Notes: generated by a model not told the origin, from the letters alone. Positions 1-6,787 are shown, counted from the first letter of the stretch. The stretch: 13,788 nt of DNA from Candidatus Omnitrophota bacterium (GCA_028717105.1 JAQUOM010000035.1:1-13788); one strand, 5' to 3'. A program made the numbers and translations.

Positions 1-718
1 GCTCGCCCAAGAGAAACAAAACGGCTTTTGCTATATCTTGGGGGCCGCCGAAACGGCCCAAAGGGACAGCACGTCGAAACTTTTCTTTAAGCTCCTCTTT
101 GAGAACCTTCAGCATATCCGTTTCAATGAAACCGGGCGCCACGCAATTGACACGAATATTGTAAGGCGCGACTTCAGCCGCCAAGGCCTTCGTGAGACCA
201 ATGACACCGGCCTTGGCCGCCGAGTAATTCACCTGTCGGGCGATACCCGAGATACCGCTGATAGATGAGATATTGACGATATGGCCGTTTTTTTGCTTCA
301 AAAACGTAACAATGCAAGAACGCGCCATATTGAAATACCCTGTAAGATTTGTATCAATGACCTCCTGCCACTCTCCTTTTTCCATCGTCATAAAAGCTTT
401 ATCGCGCGTGATGCCGGCGTTGTTGACAAGAAAATCCAGGCCCCCGAAATAAGCTTTAACCTGTTCGACAAATTCACGGCAGGCATCGTAATCCCTCACA
501 TCGCTTTTAAAACTCAAGGCTTCAGAACCGCTGCCCGCAATCTCTTTGAGCAAAGACGTGGCCTCGGGATCGCTTTTTGCATAAGTAAAAGCCACTTTGG
601 CACCCGCCCCGGCAAGCTCTTTAACAATGGCCCGCCCGATCCCCCTGCTGCCGCCCGTTACAATGCCGACTTTATCTTTAAAATTTTGTTTCTGCGTTTT
701 CTGTGAATTCATAACCAT
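1..718 (-). CDS. fabG: 3-oxoacyl-[ACP] reductase FabG (short-chain dehydrogenase), C-terminus cut by window edge
   Basis: Reading the minus strand from ATG at 718 gives 239 open codons to the edge with no stop; roughly the last 10-20 residues are missing. It is a classical short-chain dehydrogenase that would reduce 3-oxoacyl-ACP with NADPH in type II fatty acid or polyketide synthesis. Visible motifs: cofactor loop TGGSRGIGRA (21-30), NNAG (99-102), and the catalytic set Asn124, Ser152, Tyr165, Lys169 in the YSAAK context, all intact. PG at 195-196 follows as usual. I chose ATG 718 over the in-frame ATG at 712 because GGAAA lies about 9 nt upstream of it; this is not certain. Only 14 bp separate it from the stop of the ketosynthase-like gene upstream, so the two are probably co-translated. 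FabG is the best family match; a reductase for another acyl pathway is possible. Confidence 0.92.
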   Translation of the reverse strand, partial: MVMNSQKTQKQNFKDKVGIVTGGSRGIGRAIVKELAGAGAKVAFTYAKSDPEATSLLKEIAGSGSEALSFKSDVRDYDACREFVEQVKAYFGGLDFLVNNAGITRDKAFMTMEKGEWQEVIDTNLTGYFNMARSCIVTFLKQKNGHIVNISSISGISGIARQVNYSAAKAGVIGLTKALAAEVAPYNIRVNCVAPGFIETDMLKVLKEELKEKFRRAVPLGRFGGPQDIAKAVLFLLGE

Positions 719-732
719 AATACGTTTTCCAA

Positions 733-1968
733 TTATTTGAATTTGGAAAGAACGACACAGTTATTGACTCCGCTGGGCCCAAAACAACTCAAAAGCACAT
801 GACGGACCCTGGCTTTCCGGGCGCCCTCGGTGACGTAATCCAAGTCACAGCACGTTTCTTTATTTTCGTAATTGATCGTCGGAGGAATAAACTCTTTTTC
901 CAGGCTCGCCAGGCCCGCGGCCAGCTGCATGGCGCCGGAAGCGCTAAAGGTCTCTCCCACCATGGACTTGACGGAACTGACAGGAATGCGGTAGGCGTCC
1001 TTCCCGAAAACTTCCTTGATCGCCTGAGTCTCGATACAATCCGCCTCCGGCGTGGAATTCGCGTTTGCGCTAATATGGCCGATGTCTTTAGGCTCGAGGC
1101 CTGCTTCCTGCAGAGCTTTTTCCATCGCCTCCTTCAGCCCCGTCCCCAGCTTATGATACTTGTTGAGCCGAAAAGGTAAAAAACTGTAACCGATAGACGC
1201 GATCTCGCCATAGATGTGCGCGCCGCGCGCCCTGGCGGCCTTTTCATCTTCGATCAAGACCATGGCCGCCCCTTCGCCAAAAACAATACCATTGCGCCTG
1301 GCATCAAAAGGACAATTGATTTCAGGGCCCCCTTCCTTGCTGCCGGACAAAAAGCGCAACTTGTAGAAACCGAGATACGTCTGCAGGCATAACTCCTCAG
1401 CGCCGCCGACAAGAACCGCATCCGCCCTGCCCATATCGATAAAATCACAGGCATATTTCAAGGCATCCAGCGCCGACGTAAAACCGGTCGATATGGTTGT
1501 ATTGAACCCTTTGATCTTAAAACGGATCGATATCTGACTGGCAGGGGAATTGATGACGGTATTGGGAAAAAGCGCCGGATTGACGTACCGCGGCCCTTCT
1601 TTGAGCGCGGTCTTATCAAATTCACTGATGCTCCAGACACTGCCCAGGGTCGTCCCTAAAACAACGCCGACACGGTCGGTATTCTCTTCAGTGACCCGAA
1701 AACCCGAGTCATCCAAAGCCAGCTTAGCCGCCACATTGACAAGTTTCGTGGCGCGATCAAGAAGACGCAACCCCTTCTCCCCTAAATAAATTTTTGCGTC
1801 AAAATCCTTGATTTCCCCGGCAAGCTTAGACCTCATAAAATCGGTATCAAAGAGCGAAACGGGCTTGATGCCGCTTTCTCCTTTTTGAAGGGCGCTCCAA
1901 AAAACATCTTTCCCTATGCCATTCGAAGCGACAACGCCTATACCTGTGATAACGATCTTTTTATTCAT
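733..1968 (-). CDS. FabF-like ketosynthase-fold protein lacking the Cys-His-His triad (chain-length-factor-like)
   Basis: The 411-residue protein is collinear with FabF (beta-ketoacyl-ACP synthase II) at its usual length: VITGIGVVASNGIG at the N-terminus, PFDARRNGIVFGEGAA at 220-235, the VSSVKSM motif at 330-336 with Lys334 kept, and IPPTINYE at 361-368. The residues that condense acyl chains are gone. The nucleophile position reads STGFTS, so Cys163 is Phe (codon TTT at 1480-1482). The first His motif (AHGTST in FabF) reads ANANST, giving Asn302. The second (KSMxGH) reads KSMVGE, giving Glu339. The gating Phe of the C-terminal loop is Pro398. Family knowledge: ketosynthase-fold proteins without the Cys act as chain-length factors or decarboxylating partners of an active ketosynthase. 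I infer such a role; no active partner is in the window. AGGG lies 7 nt before the ATG. It is followed closely by fabG. Confidence 0.9.
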   Translation of the reverse strand: MNKKIVITGIGVVASNGIGKDVFWSALQKGESGIKPVSLFDTDFMRSKLAGEIKDFDAKIYLGEKGLRLLDRATKLVNVAAKLALDDSGFRVTEENTDRVGVVLGTTLGSVWSISEFDKTALKEGPRYVNPALFPNTVINSPASQISIRFKIKGFNTTISTGFTSALDALKYACDFIDMGRADAVLVGGAEELCLQTYLGFYKLRFLSGSKEGGPEINCPFDARRNGIVFGEGAAMVLIEDEKAARARGAHIYGEIASIGYSFLPFRLNKYHKLGTGLKEAMEKALQEAGLEPKDIGHISANANSTPEADCIETQAIKEVFGKDAYRIPVSSVKSMVGETFSASGAMQLAAGLASLEKEFIPPTINYENKETCCDLDYVTEGARKARVRHVLLSCFGPSGVNNCVVLSKFK

Positions 1969-1988
1969 AGAAAAACCCTGCCGGCGTC

Positions 1989-2020
1989 ATTGTATTTCTG
2001 ATCCACCCGCCACAAACCGT
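1989..2020 (-). promoter_or_regulatory. weak candidate promoter upstream of the ketosynthase-like gene
   Basis: On the minus strand TACAAT (plus 1989-1994) resembles a -10 box and lies about 20 nt before the start codon at 1968. The matching -35 region (TTTGTG or TTGTGG, 15-16 nt upstream) is poor and falls within a hairpin. A start here would leave a very short leader carrying the AGGG ribosome binding site. The terminator upstream of this spacer makes some promoter in 1969-2106 likely, but this one is only a guess. Confidence 0.25.
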
Positions 2021-2028
2021 TGGCGGGT
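2005..2028. repeat. 8-bp perfect inverted repeat (hairpin) in the spacer before the ketosynthase-like gene
   Basis: ACCCGCCA (2005-2012) and TGGCGGGT (2021-2028) are perfect inverted arms around an 8-nt loop. On the plus strand the hairpin is followed by TTTATTT, which resembles a weak terminator, but no plus-strand gene exists for it to end. On the minus strand, the direction of the genes, no T-run follows. It may be part of the same compound repeat as the palindrome next to it. Confidence 0.45.
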
Positions 2029-2035
2029 TTATTTC

Positions 2036-2106
2036 GGCCACATTACTTACGTTCACCTGCCGCGCTGCGGCGATTCCCTGCCTGCCGGCAGACGTAAGTT
2101 AGGGCC
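2036..2106. repeat. REP-like compound palindrome directly after the HTH gene
   Basis: A 71-bp element starts immediately after the stop codon of the HTH gene. Outer arms are GGCC (2036-2039 with 2103-2106) and ACTTACGT / ACGTAAGT (2045-2052 with 2092-2099). Inside are a small stem GCCGC-GCT-GCGGC (2059-2071) and the self-complementary CTGCCGGCAG (2082-2091). Read on the plus strand the last part encodes LPAGR, a translation signature I associate with dispersed palindromic repeats in genomes of uncultivated bacterial phyla; this is memory, not a search. It looks like an extragenic palindromic repeat, not a gene. Confidence 0.55.
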
Positions 2107-2334
2107 TCAATAAAAAACCCCTTTCTTCAAAGGGGTTTTTCTTGCCGCTCTATTTTTTATGCTTCCCTCTTTAAGTCTTATCCACTCATCAAGGGCCGCT
2201 TTTCTAAATCTCCATCCATGGCCGATCTTGAATGCCGGCAGCCTCCCTTCACGCGCAAGCTTATGCACCGTAAAGATATGCAAGTGAAGGTAGTCAGCGA
2301 CTTCTTTGGCTTCAAGAATTTCCCTGTCAGCCAT
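2107..2334 (-). CDS. small excisionase-family helix-turn-helix DNA-binding protein
   Basis: A 75-residue protein with one HTH_17/excisionase-like (MerR-type winged helix) domain. ILEAKEVADYLHLHIFTVHK (6-25) gives the helix-turn-helix, then LAREGRLPAFKIG and the wing WRFRKAALDEWI (41-52), followed by a basic tail. Such domains bind DNA and occur in phage excisionases and in many small chromosomal regulators. I chose ATG 2334 because GGAGG lies 3 nt upstream; extending to a TTG at 2361 would add a tail that fits the family poorly. The gene stands alone between two terminators, with a good promoter in front, so it is its own transcript. No integrase or prophage gene is nearby. The last codons run through the terminator hairpin, so the true C-terminus is slightly uncertain. 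Its target is unknown. Confidence 0.8.
   Translation of the reverse strand: MADREILEAKEVADYLHLHIFTVHKLAREGRLPAFKIGHGWRFRKAALDEWIRLKEGSIKNRAARKTPLKKGVFY
2112..2140 (-). terminator. rho-independent terminator of the HTH gene (possibly bidirectional)
   Basis: A perfect 12-bp stem pairs AAAAACCCCTTT (2113-2124) with AAAGGGGTTTTT (2129-2140) around a 4-nt loop. On the minus strand six T residues follow the G run (2117-2112). The stem overlaps the last codons of the HTH gene. The plus strand also has a T-run, so it could stop transcription both ways. Confidence 0.85.
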
Positions 2335-2384
2335 GATCCTCCAAAAATTGAGAGAACACAATGAAACACAACGGATTACAATAT

Positions 2385-2422
2385 AAAATACAGGAAAAAG
2401 ATAGAAAAGTCAACAGGTGTTG
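2385..2422 (-). promoter_or_regulatory. sigma70-type promoter of the HTH gene, with a palindrome overlapping the -35 box
   Basis: On the minus strand TTGACT (plus 2408-2413) and TATTTT (plus 2385-2390) are separated by exactly 17 nt. A transcript would start near 2378, about 44 nt before the ATG at 2334. The surrounding sequence is AT-rich. The inverted repeat CAACA-GG-TGTTG (plus 2411-2422) overlaps the -35 box and could be an operator, perhaps for autoregulation; that last point is inference. Confidence 0.6.
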
Positions 2423-2469
2423 AAAAATAACGACAAAAATAAAACCTAACAGACGGGACGGATAGGTCC

Positions 2470-2509
2470 AAAAAAAGCCCCATCCGCATGCCTGCTTACG
2501 GACGGGGCT
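2470..2509 (-). terminator. rho-independent terminator at the end of the metabolic operon
   Basis: An 11-bp stem (2476-2486 with 2499-2509, one G-U pair in the minus-strand RNA) with a 12-nt loop is followed on the minus strand by six or seven T residues (2475-2470). It lies 22 bp after the stop of the lipoyl-domain gene and is the first convincing terminator in the direction of transcription in this window. Confidence 0.88.
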
Positions 2510-2531
2510 CATTCTCAAAAAAACAACACGT

Positions 2532-2807
2532 TCAGGCTTCTTCGGCCTCCTGTTCGCCGGATTCCGAAACCGTATCCTCTTCAATCGTCGCGAGAACAGC
2601 GCCCACTTCTATCATATCGCCCTCATGGGCCGCGATCCCCATTAAAGTCCCCGAACACGGGGCCGGCACGTTAAATGTGGCCTTATCGGTCGACACCTCA
2701 ACCAATTCAGCGCCCTCCACAACAGCCGCTCCTTCTTCCGCATACCAATACGATACAGTTGCCTTAGTAATCCCTTCACCTAAGTTCGGTAAAAAAACTT
2801 TCACCAT
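2532..2807 (-). CDS. free-standing lipoyl domain protein
   Basis: A 91-residue protein that is a single E2-type lipoyl (biotinyl-lipoyl) domain plus an acidic tail (about residues 77-90, rich in Glu). The lipoylation site is Lys42 in STDKA (39-43), preceded by the usual glycine-rich GEG turn near residue 10. In 2-oxoacid dehydrogenase complexes this domain normally forms the N-terminus of the E2 acyltransferase; here there is no peripheral-subunit-binding or catalytic domain. It is not GcvH, which is longer and has a different motif. Its ATG overlaps the stop of lipB by 7 bp (ATGGTGA), and AAGGGG lies 5 nt upstream, so translation is coupled to the enzyme likely to modify it. I infer that it shuttles acyl or aminomethyl groups for partners encoded elsewhere, reoxidised by the Lpd upstream. 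Confidence 0.85.
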   Translation of the reverse strand: MVKVFLPNLGEGITKATVSYWYAEEGAAVVEGAELVEVSTDKATFNVPAPCSGTLMGIAAHEGDMIEVGAVLATIEEDTVSESGEQEAEEA

Positions 2808-3484
2808 TTGAGCCCCTTTTCGCAGATATCCTGATTTTGAACGACCTCAAATTGAAATACCTCTTTCAAATGTTCCAGGATCATATCGCAAATCGTTTCG
2901 GATGAAACCTCGTCTTTGAAAAAATCATTGATCGACCCTACCTGAACATCTAATCCGCATGGCTTGATCAGGGAAAAAGCCTCACGATCTACGCTGATAT
3001 TTAACGACAACCCGTGGTAAGCCACCCATTTTCTGACGGCAATACCGATAAAAGCGATCTTGTAAGGACCGACCCACACTCCTCTCAACCCCTTCCTGCG
3101 GATGGCGTTCAGCCCGAAATGCTCTCTCAAAGGCACGATCACCACTTCTTCGAGCATCCTCATATAACGATGCAGGTCCTGCCCGAATTCCCTAAGGTCG
3201 AAAACAGGATAAAACACCGTCTGGCCCGGGCCGTGATAAGTGACATCGCCTCCCCGGTCGGTTTCGCAAAGCGCAATGCCGCGTCGGGCGATCTCTTCAG
3301 GTGAAACAAGGATATGGCGCCGGCCGCCTTTTCGGCTATACGTAATCACCGCCGGATGCTGACAAACCAAAAGCGTATGGCCGCAAACGCCCCTGCTAAT
3401 GTCCTCGGCCACCTGCTTCTGAAGGGCCAGCGCCTCGGCATACGGAACCATACCGAGCTTCCATATTCGTAATGAATAAGCCAT
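2801..3484 (-). CDS. lipB: octanoyl-[ACP]:protein N-octanoyltransferase LipB
   Basis: LipB moves octanoyl groups from acyl carrier protein to the lysine of lipoyl domains, the first step of lipoate synthesis. The 227-residue protein carries the family signatures: RGGDVTYHGPGQ (77-88), a Lys in KIAFIGI (Lys142), YHGLSLNI (156-163) and IKPCGL with the catalytic Cys176. Length is typical. It begins one base after the lpd stop codon (TGA-C-ATG) and its last codons overlap the lipoyl-domain gene, so the three form a tightly coupled lipoate module. LipA, which inserts the sulfurs, is not in the window. No clear Shine-Dalgarno sequence precedes it, consistent with coupling to lpd. Confidence 0.95.
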   Translation of the reverse strand: MAYSLRIWKLGMVPYAEALALQKQVAEDISRGVCGHTLLVCQHPAVITYSRKGGRRHILVSPEEIARRGIALCETDRGGDVTYHGPGQTVFYPVFDLREFGQDLHRYMRMLEEVVIVPLREHFGLNAIRRKGLRGVWVGPYKIAFIGIAVRKWVAYHGLSLNISVDREAFSLIKPCGLDVQVGSINDFFKDEVSSETICDMILEHLKEVFQFEVVQNQDICEKGLKW

Positions 3485-3485
3485 G

Positions 3486-4736
3486 TCAAAGGGATCGCGC
3501 GATCTCAGCGATAATCTCGCTCAAGCTGGGATGCGCGAAAATTGTTCTTCTTAAATCAGAAACACGAACTTTATTCTTAATAATCACGGAAAAAAGATTC
3601 ACCAGTTCGCAGGCCTCCTGACCAACGATGCCCGCCCCCAGGATCAGCTCTTTACGGGCATCAATGATCACTTTGACGAACCCCTGGGTATCTCCCAGGA
3701 TATGGGCCATCCCCACAGAAAGATAGTGGACGGTCCTGGCCTCATAGTCGACACCGAATGCCCTGGCCTCCTGTTCGCTCAATCCGACATGAGCCACTTC
3801 AGGCGTCGTAAAAACACCGGCGGGAACAACACGATAATCCCGGCTCACGGGCCTGCGGAACATATTATCGACGGCAAGTTCCCCCTCGTAAGACGCAACG
3901 TGCGCCAAGAGATATCCTCCGAGGGAATCTCCTGCGGCATAGACACGGTTCAGATCCGTCGCGAGTTTCCTGTCTGCCCAGATCGCGCCTTTCTCCGTTT
4001 TAATCTCGCAAGAAGGTGCACAAAGGCCTTCCCATCGGCTCTTGCGGCCGACGGCAACAAGGACTTTCTCAAAATCCCCGGGCCTTGCCCCATCCAGGGC
4101 CGTTTTCAGCATGACCTTGATACCTTGCTTCTGAAAAGCCTGCAGGATTTTCTTCCCCAGGTCCGCATCCATATTCGGCAGGAGACGGTCTTCGAGTTCC
4201 ACGATGGTTACCTCAACGCCCATGCGCCGAAAAATGGAGGCGAATTCACAACCGATGAAACCGCCGCCGGCAATCAATAAAGTCCGAGGCAAAACCTGCC
4301 ATTGCAAGACGTCATCGCTGGAAACAATCCTATCGTGATCAAAAGAATAACCGGGGAGATCCCGCGGGGAAGAACCGGTGGACAAAAGGACGAATTTCGA
4401 CGCTACCTCTGCCTTGTTATCGACGGAAATACGGCCGGGCCCAAGAAGGATGCCATGCCCCTGCAGGACGTCGATCTTATGCGTTTTTAAGAGGTATTGC
4501 ATCCCTCCGGAAAGGCGCGCCACGACTTCAAGCTTCTTCTTTTGGATTTCAGGAAGCGTAAGGCCTTTTTTTGATTCTGCGACGAAAATTTTAGTAGGGA
4601 TACATCCGCGATTCAGGCAGGTGCCTCCGATCTCCTTCTCCTCGATCAGGCAGACAGATTTACCGAGTCTGGCCGCGGCGATCGCAGCATTAAAACCCGC
4701 CCATCCTGCGCCTATAATAGAGAGATCGTAAGCCAT
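3486..4736 (-). CDS. lpdA: dihydrolipoamide dehydrogenase (E3), short form
   Basis: This flavoprotein reoxidises dihydrolipoamide with NAD+. Domains in order: FAD-binding GAGWAG (9-14), redox-active disulfide GGTCLNRGCIPTK (Cys40, Cys45), NAD-binding GGGFIG (157-162), second FAD motif YAAGD (266-270), and the dimerisation domain with the catalytic His402 and Glu407 in HPSLSE. At 416 residues it is shorter than the usual 450-475. Most of the loss seems to lie between the second strand of the NAD domain and LVAVGRK, about residues 206-231, where the usual beta-meander is reduced. All catalytic residues remain. The neighbours lipB and the lipoyl domain support Lpd over a mercuric or glutathione reductase. 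It lies 24 bp after mdh. No clear ribosome binding site is visible. Confidence 0.93.
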   Translation of the reverse strand: MAYDLSIIGAGWAGFNAAIAAARLGKSVCLIEEKEIGGTCLNRGCIPTKIFVAESKKGLTLPEIQKKKLEVVARLSGGMQYLLKTHKIDVLQGHGILLGPGRISVDNKAEVASKFVLLSTGSSPRDLPGYSFDHDRIVSSDDVLQWQVLPRTLLIAGGGFIGCEFASIFRRMGVEVTIVELEDRLLPNMDADLGKKILQAFQKQGIKVMLKTALDGARPGDFEKVLVAVGRKSRWEGLCAPSCEIKTEKGAIWADRKLATDLNRVYAAGDSLGGYLLAHVASYEGELAVDNMFRRPVSRDYRVVPAGVFTTPEVAHVGLSEQEARAFGVDYEARTVHYLSVGMAHILGDTQGFVKVIIDARKELILGAGIVGQEACELVNLFSVIIKNKVRVSDLRRTIFAHPSLSEIIAEIARSL

Positions 4737-4760
4737 CTTTGAATATCACAAAAAGAGATC

Positions 4761-5684
4761 CTAGATCTTTAACAAACCGATGGAATCTTTAATAGACTGC
4801 GCAGACCCCTTGAGGGACTGAAGCTCTGCATCGTTCAAATCCACGGTCAAAATCCTCTCGACACCCTCCGGACCGATCAACGCAGGAACACCGATCGCCA
4901 CATCACGCAGCCCATACTCGCCCTCGAGGCAGACACTGACGGGAATTTCTTTTGCGCTTCCCGAAACAATGGTCCGGACGATCTCGAAGATCGCCGCTGA
5001 CGGCGCAAAATAAGCGCTGCCGCTGCCATAGAGCGAAACAATTTCAGCGCCGCGTTTTCTTGTGCGCTCCACAAGGTCGTCGATCTCCCCGGAGTCCAAT
5101 AGTTCCGTCAGGGGTTTCCCGCGGACAGAGGCGAGCCTCGGCAAAGGCAGCATGGTCTCCCCGTGGCTGCCGATGACCAACGCCTGCACATGCTCAATGC
5201 CGACAAATAATTTTTGAGCGATCAGATTGGCGAAGCGGGAAGAATCCAAGTTCGCCCCCATTCCAAAAACCCTCTGGCGGGAAAAACCCGTCAGATGATA
5301 GGCCAGGTAGGTCATCACGTCTAGCGGATTACTGACGACGATGACGATCGCGCTGCCGGCATGCTCAACAATCCCCTGGCAGACAGACTTCATGATCTGC
5401 GTATTTTTTGAAAGAAGGTCTTCGCGGGTCATGCCGGGCTTGCGAGGCAGGCCGGCGGTCACGACAACGATATCGGCTTCCGCCAGGGCCTTCATATCAC
5501 CGGCGCTCTCGATACGCACATCAGATCCCAGCGCATAACGGCCGTCTTCCATGTCAAAAGCCTTGGCGCGAGCCAACACTTCGACGACATCCACCAAAAC
5601 AACTTGGGCGAGACCACTCTCGGCGATACGCATCGCCGCCGTCCCGCCCACAAACCCAGCGCCAATAATTGCGACCTTCTTCAT
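4761..5684 (-). CDS. mdh: malate dehydrogenase (LDH/MDH family)
   Basis: NAD-dependent interconversion of malate and oxaloacetate. The 307-residue protein has the nucleotide-binding GAGFVG (8-13) with Asp32 (NAD preference), the substrate loop AGLPRKPGMTRED with Arg81 and Arg87, Asp147 and Arg150 in NLDSSR, and the catalytic His174 in GSHGE. Arg81 is the residue that marks malate rather than lactate dehydrogenases, which have Gln there. It belongs to the LDH-like MDH group of about 310 residues. It lies 17 bp after icd and 24 bp before lpd, within the same transcript. Together with the dehydrogenase upstream and the aminotransferase it places oxaloacetate and 2-oxoglutarate chemistry in one operon. 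Confidence 0.95.
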   Translation of the reverse strand: MKKVAIIGAGFVGGTAAMRIAESGLAQVVLVDVVEVLARAKAFDMEDGRYALGSDVRIESAGDMKALAEADIVVVTAGLPRKPGMTREDLLSKNTQIMKSVCQGIVEHAGSAIVIVVSNPLDVMTYLAYHLTGFSRQRVFGMGANLDSSRFANLIAQKLFVGIEHVQALVIGSHGETMLPLPRLASVRGKPLTELLDSGEIDDLVERTRKRGAEIVSLYGSGSAYFAPSAAIFEIVRTIVSGSAKEIPVSVCLEGEYGLRDVAIGVPALIGPEGVERILTVDLNDAELQSLKGSAQSIKDSIGLLKI

Positions 5685-5701
5685 AATAATCTGCTCAGTT
5701 C

Positions 5702-6787
5702 TCAGCCTTTCATTCTCTGTATGATGGCATCGGCCATCCCGCTGGTCGATGCGGCCGAAGGATCATTTCTGTCTTTTTTAAGATCATACGTAACAAAACG
5801 GCCTTCTTTGACGACGTCTTTAACGGCCTTCTCCAGTTTTTCGGCGGCCTGCTTCTCTCCCAAATAATGCAGCATCATGACGCCCGAAAGGATCGTCGCT
5901 GTCGGGTTGACCTTATTGAGACCGGTATACTTGGGCGCCGAACCGTGAACAGGCTCGAAGAGCGCGATACCGTCCCCCAGATTGGCGCCCGGAGCCACGC
6001 CCAGGCCGCCGACAAGTCCGGCGCACAGATCGGAAATAATATCGCCATAGAGGTTCGGCAGGACCAGGACGTCAAAATTTTGCGGACGGCTGACCAGCTG
6101 CATGCTTAAATTATCGACGATGGCGTCGTTGAATTCGATCTTTCCGGCATACTCCCGAGCTACTTCTCTGGCGATACTGAGAAAAAGCCCGTCGGTATGT
6201 TTCATGATATTGGCCTTGTGGACGGCCGTGACCTTCTTGCGGCCGTTCTTCAAAGCGTAGTCAAAAGCGAACTTAACGATCCGGCGGGCGCCGAAAACCG
6301 ATATCGGCTTGATCGAAATCCCTGAATCGCTGCGGATCTTCTTGGAGCTCAAACCATTGATCATCTCGATAATCCTGGAGGCATCAGCGCTCCCCTCCTG
6401 AAATTCAATCCCCATATAAAGGTCTTCAGTGTTCTCGCGCACGATGACAAGATCCACGTTCTTAAAAGCCGCTGATACACCCTCCATGCTCTTGGCAGGG
6501 CGCAAACAGGCATAAAGGTCCAGGGTGTGGCGCAATTGCACGTTAACAGAACGAAAACCGGTCCCCACAGGCGTCACGATCGGCCCTTTGATCGCGACCT
6601 TGTTCTTTCTGATAGAAGCGATCACATCATCCGGCAAGGGCGTCCCAAACTTGCGGATCGCCTCTTCTCCGGCAATAAACTCTTCCCACCGGATAGAAAC
6701 TCCTGTCGCATCGATGCAGCGCTTCGCTGCCAGGCTGACTTCAGGGCCGATTCCGTCCCCGGGGATAAGAGTTATGGTATATTTCAT
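5702..6787 (-). CDS. icd: isocitrate dehydrogenase, short (361 aa) form with NADP-type determinants
   Basis: Beta-decarboxylating dehydrogenase that should convert isocitrate to 2-oxoglutarate. Substrate residues match isocitrate rather than 3-isopropylmalate enzymes: RSVNVQLR (Ser80, Asn82, Arg86), Arg96, VRENTEDLYMGIE (Arg117, Tyr124), Lys191, Asp225, Asp249 and Asp253. The segment around Ser80 closely resembles E. coli Icd around Ser113. The cofactor loop HGSAPKYTG has Lys286-Tyr287, and VTYDLKK has Tyr334 and Lys338. These line up with E. coli Icd Lys344, Tyr345, Tyr391 and Arg395, suggesting NADP+; NAD+ enzymes usually have Asp-Ile at the first pair. Length is that of the shorter NAD-IDH/IPMDH group, about 55 residues less than E. 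coli Icd. The spacer upstream (71 bp) lacks a close ribosome binding site. Homoisocitrate dehydrogenase is the main alternative. Confidence 0.88.
   Translation of the reverse strand: MKYTITLIPGDGIGPEVSLAAKRCIDATGVSIRWEEFIAGEEAIRKFGTPLPDDVIASIRKNKVAIKGPIVTPVGTGFRSVNVQLRHTLDLYACLRPAKSMEGVSAAFKNVDLVIVRENTEDLYMGIEFQEGSADASRIIEMINGLSSKKIRSDSGISIKPISVFGARRIVKFAFDYALKNGRKKVTAVHKANIMKHTDGLFLSIAREVAREYAGKIEFNDAIVDNLSMQLVSRPQNFDVLVLPNLYGDIISDLCAGLVGGLGVAPGANLGDGIALFEPVHGSAPKYTGLNKVNPTATILSGVMMLHYLGEKQAAEKLEKAVKDVVKEGRFVTYDLKKDRNDPSAASTSGMADAIIQRMKG

Noticed and set aside
281..706. 141-codon plus-strand open frame opposite fabG, and other plus-strand frames at 38-268 and 799-1179
   Set aside because: Their peptides show no family motif, while the minus strand encodes full FabG and ketosynthase-fold motifs over the same bases.
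2005..2028. Plus-strand terminator hairpin
   Set aside because: There is no plus-strand gene to terminate and the T-run is weak; kept only as an inverted repeat.
2107..2334. Prophage or integrative element inferred from the excisionase-like HTH
   Set aside because: No integrase, attachment-site repeat or tRNA is nearby, and this domain is common in ordinary chromosomal regulators.
3702..4280. 192-codon plus-strand open frame
   Set aside because: It lies wholly opposite lpdA, whose cofactor and disulfide motifs are clear; the peptide looks like an antisense shadow.
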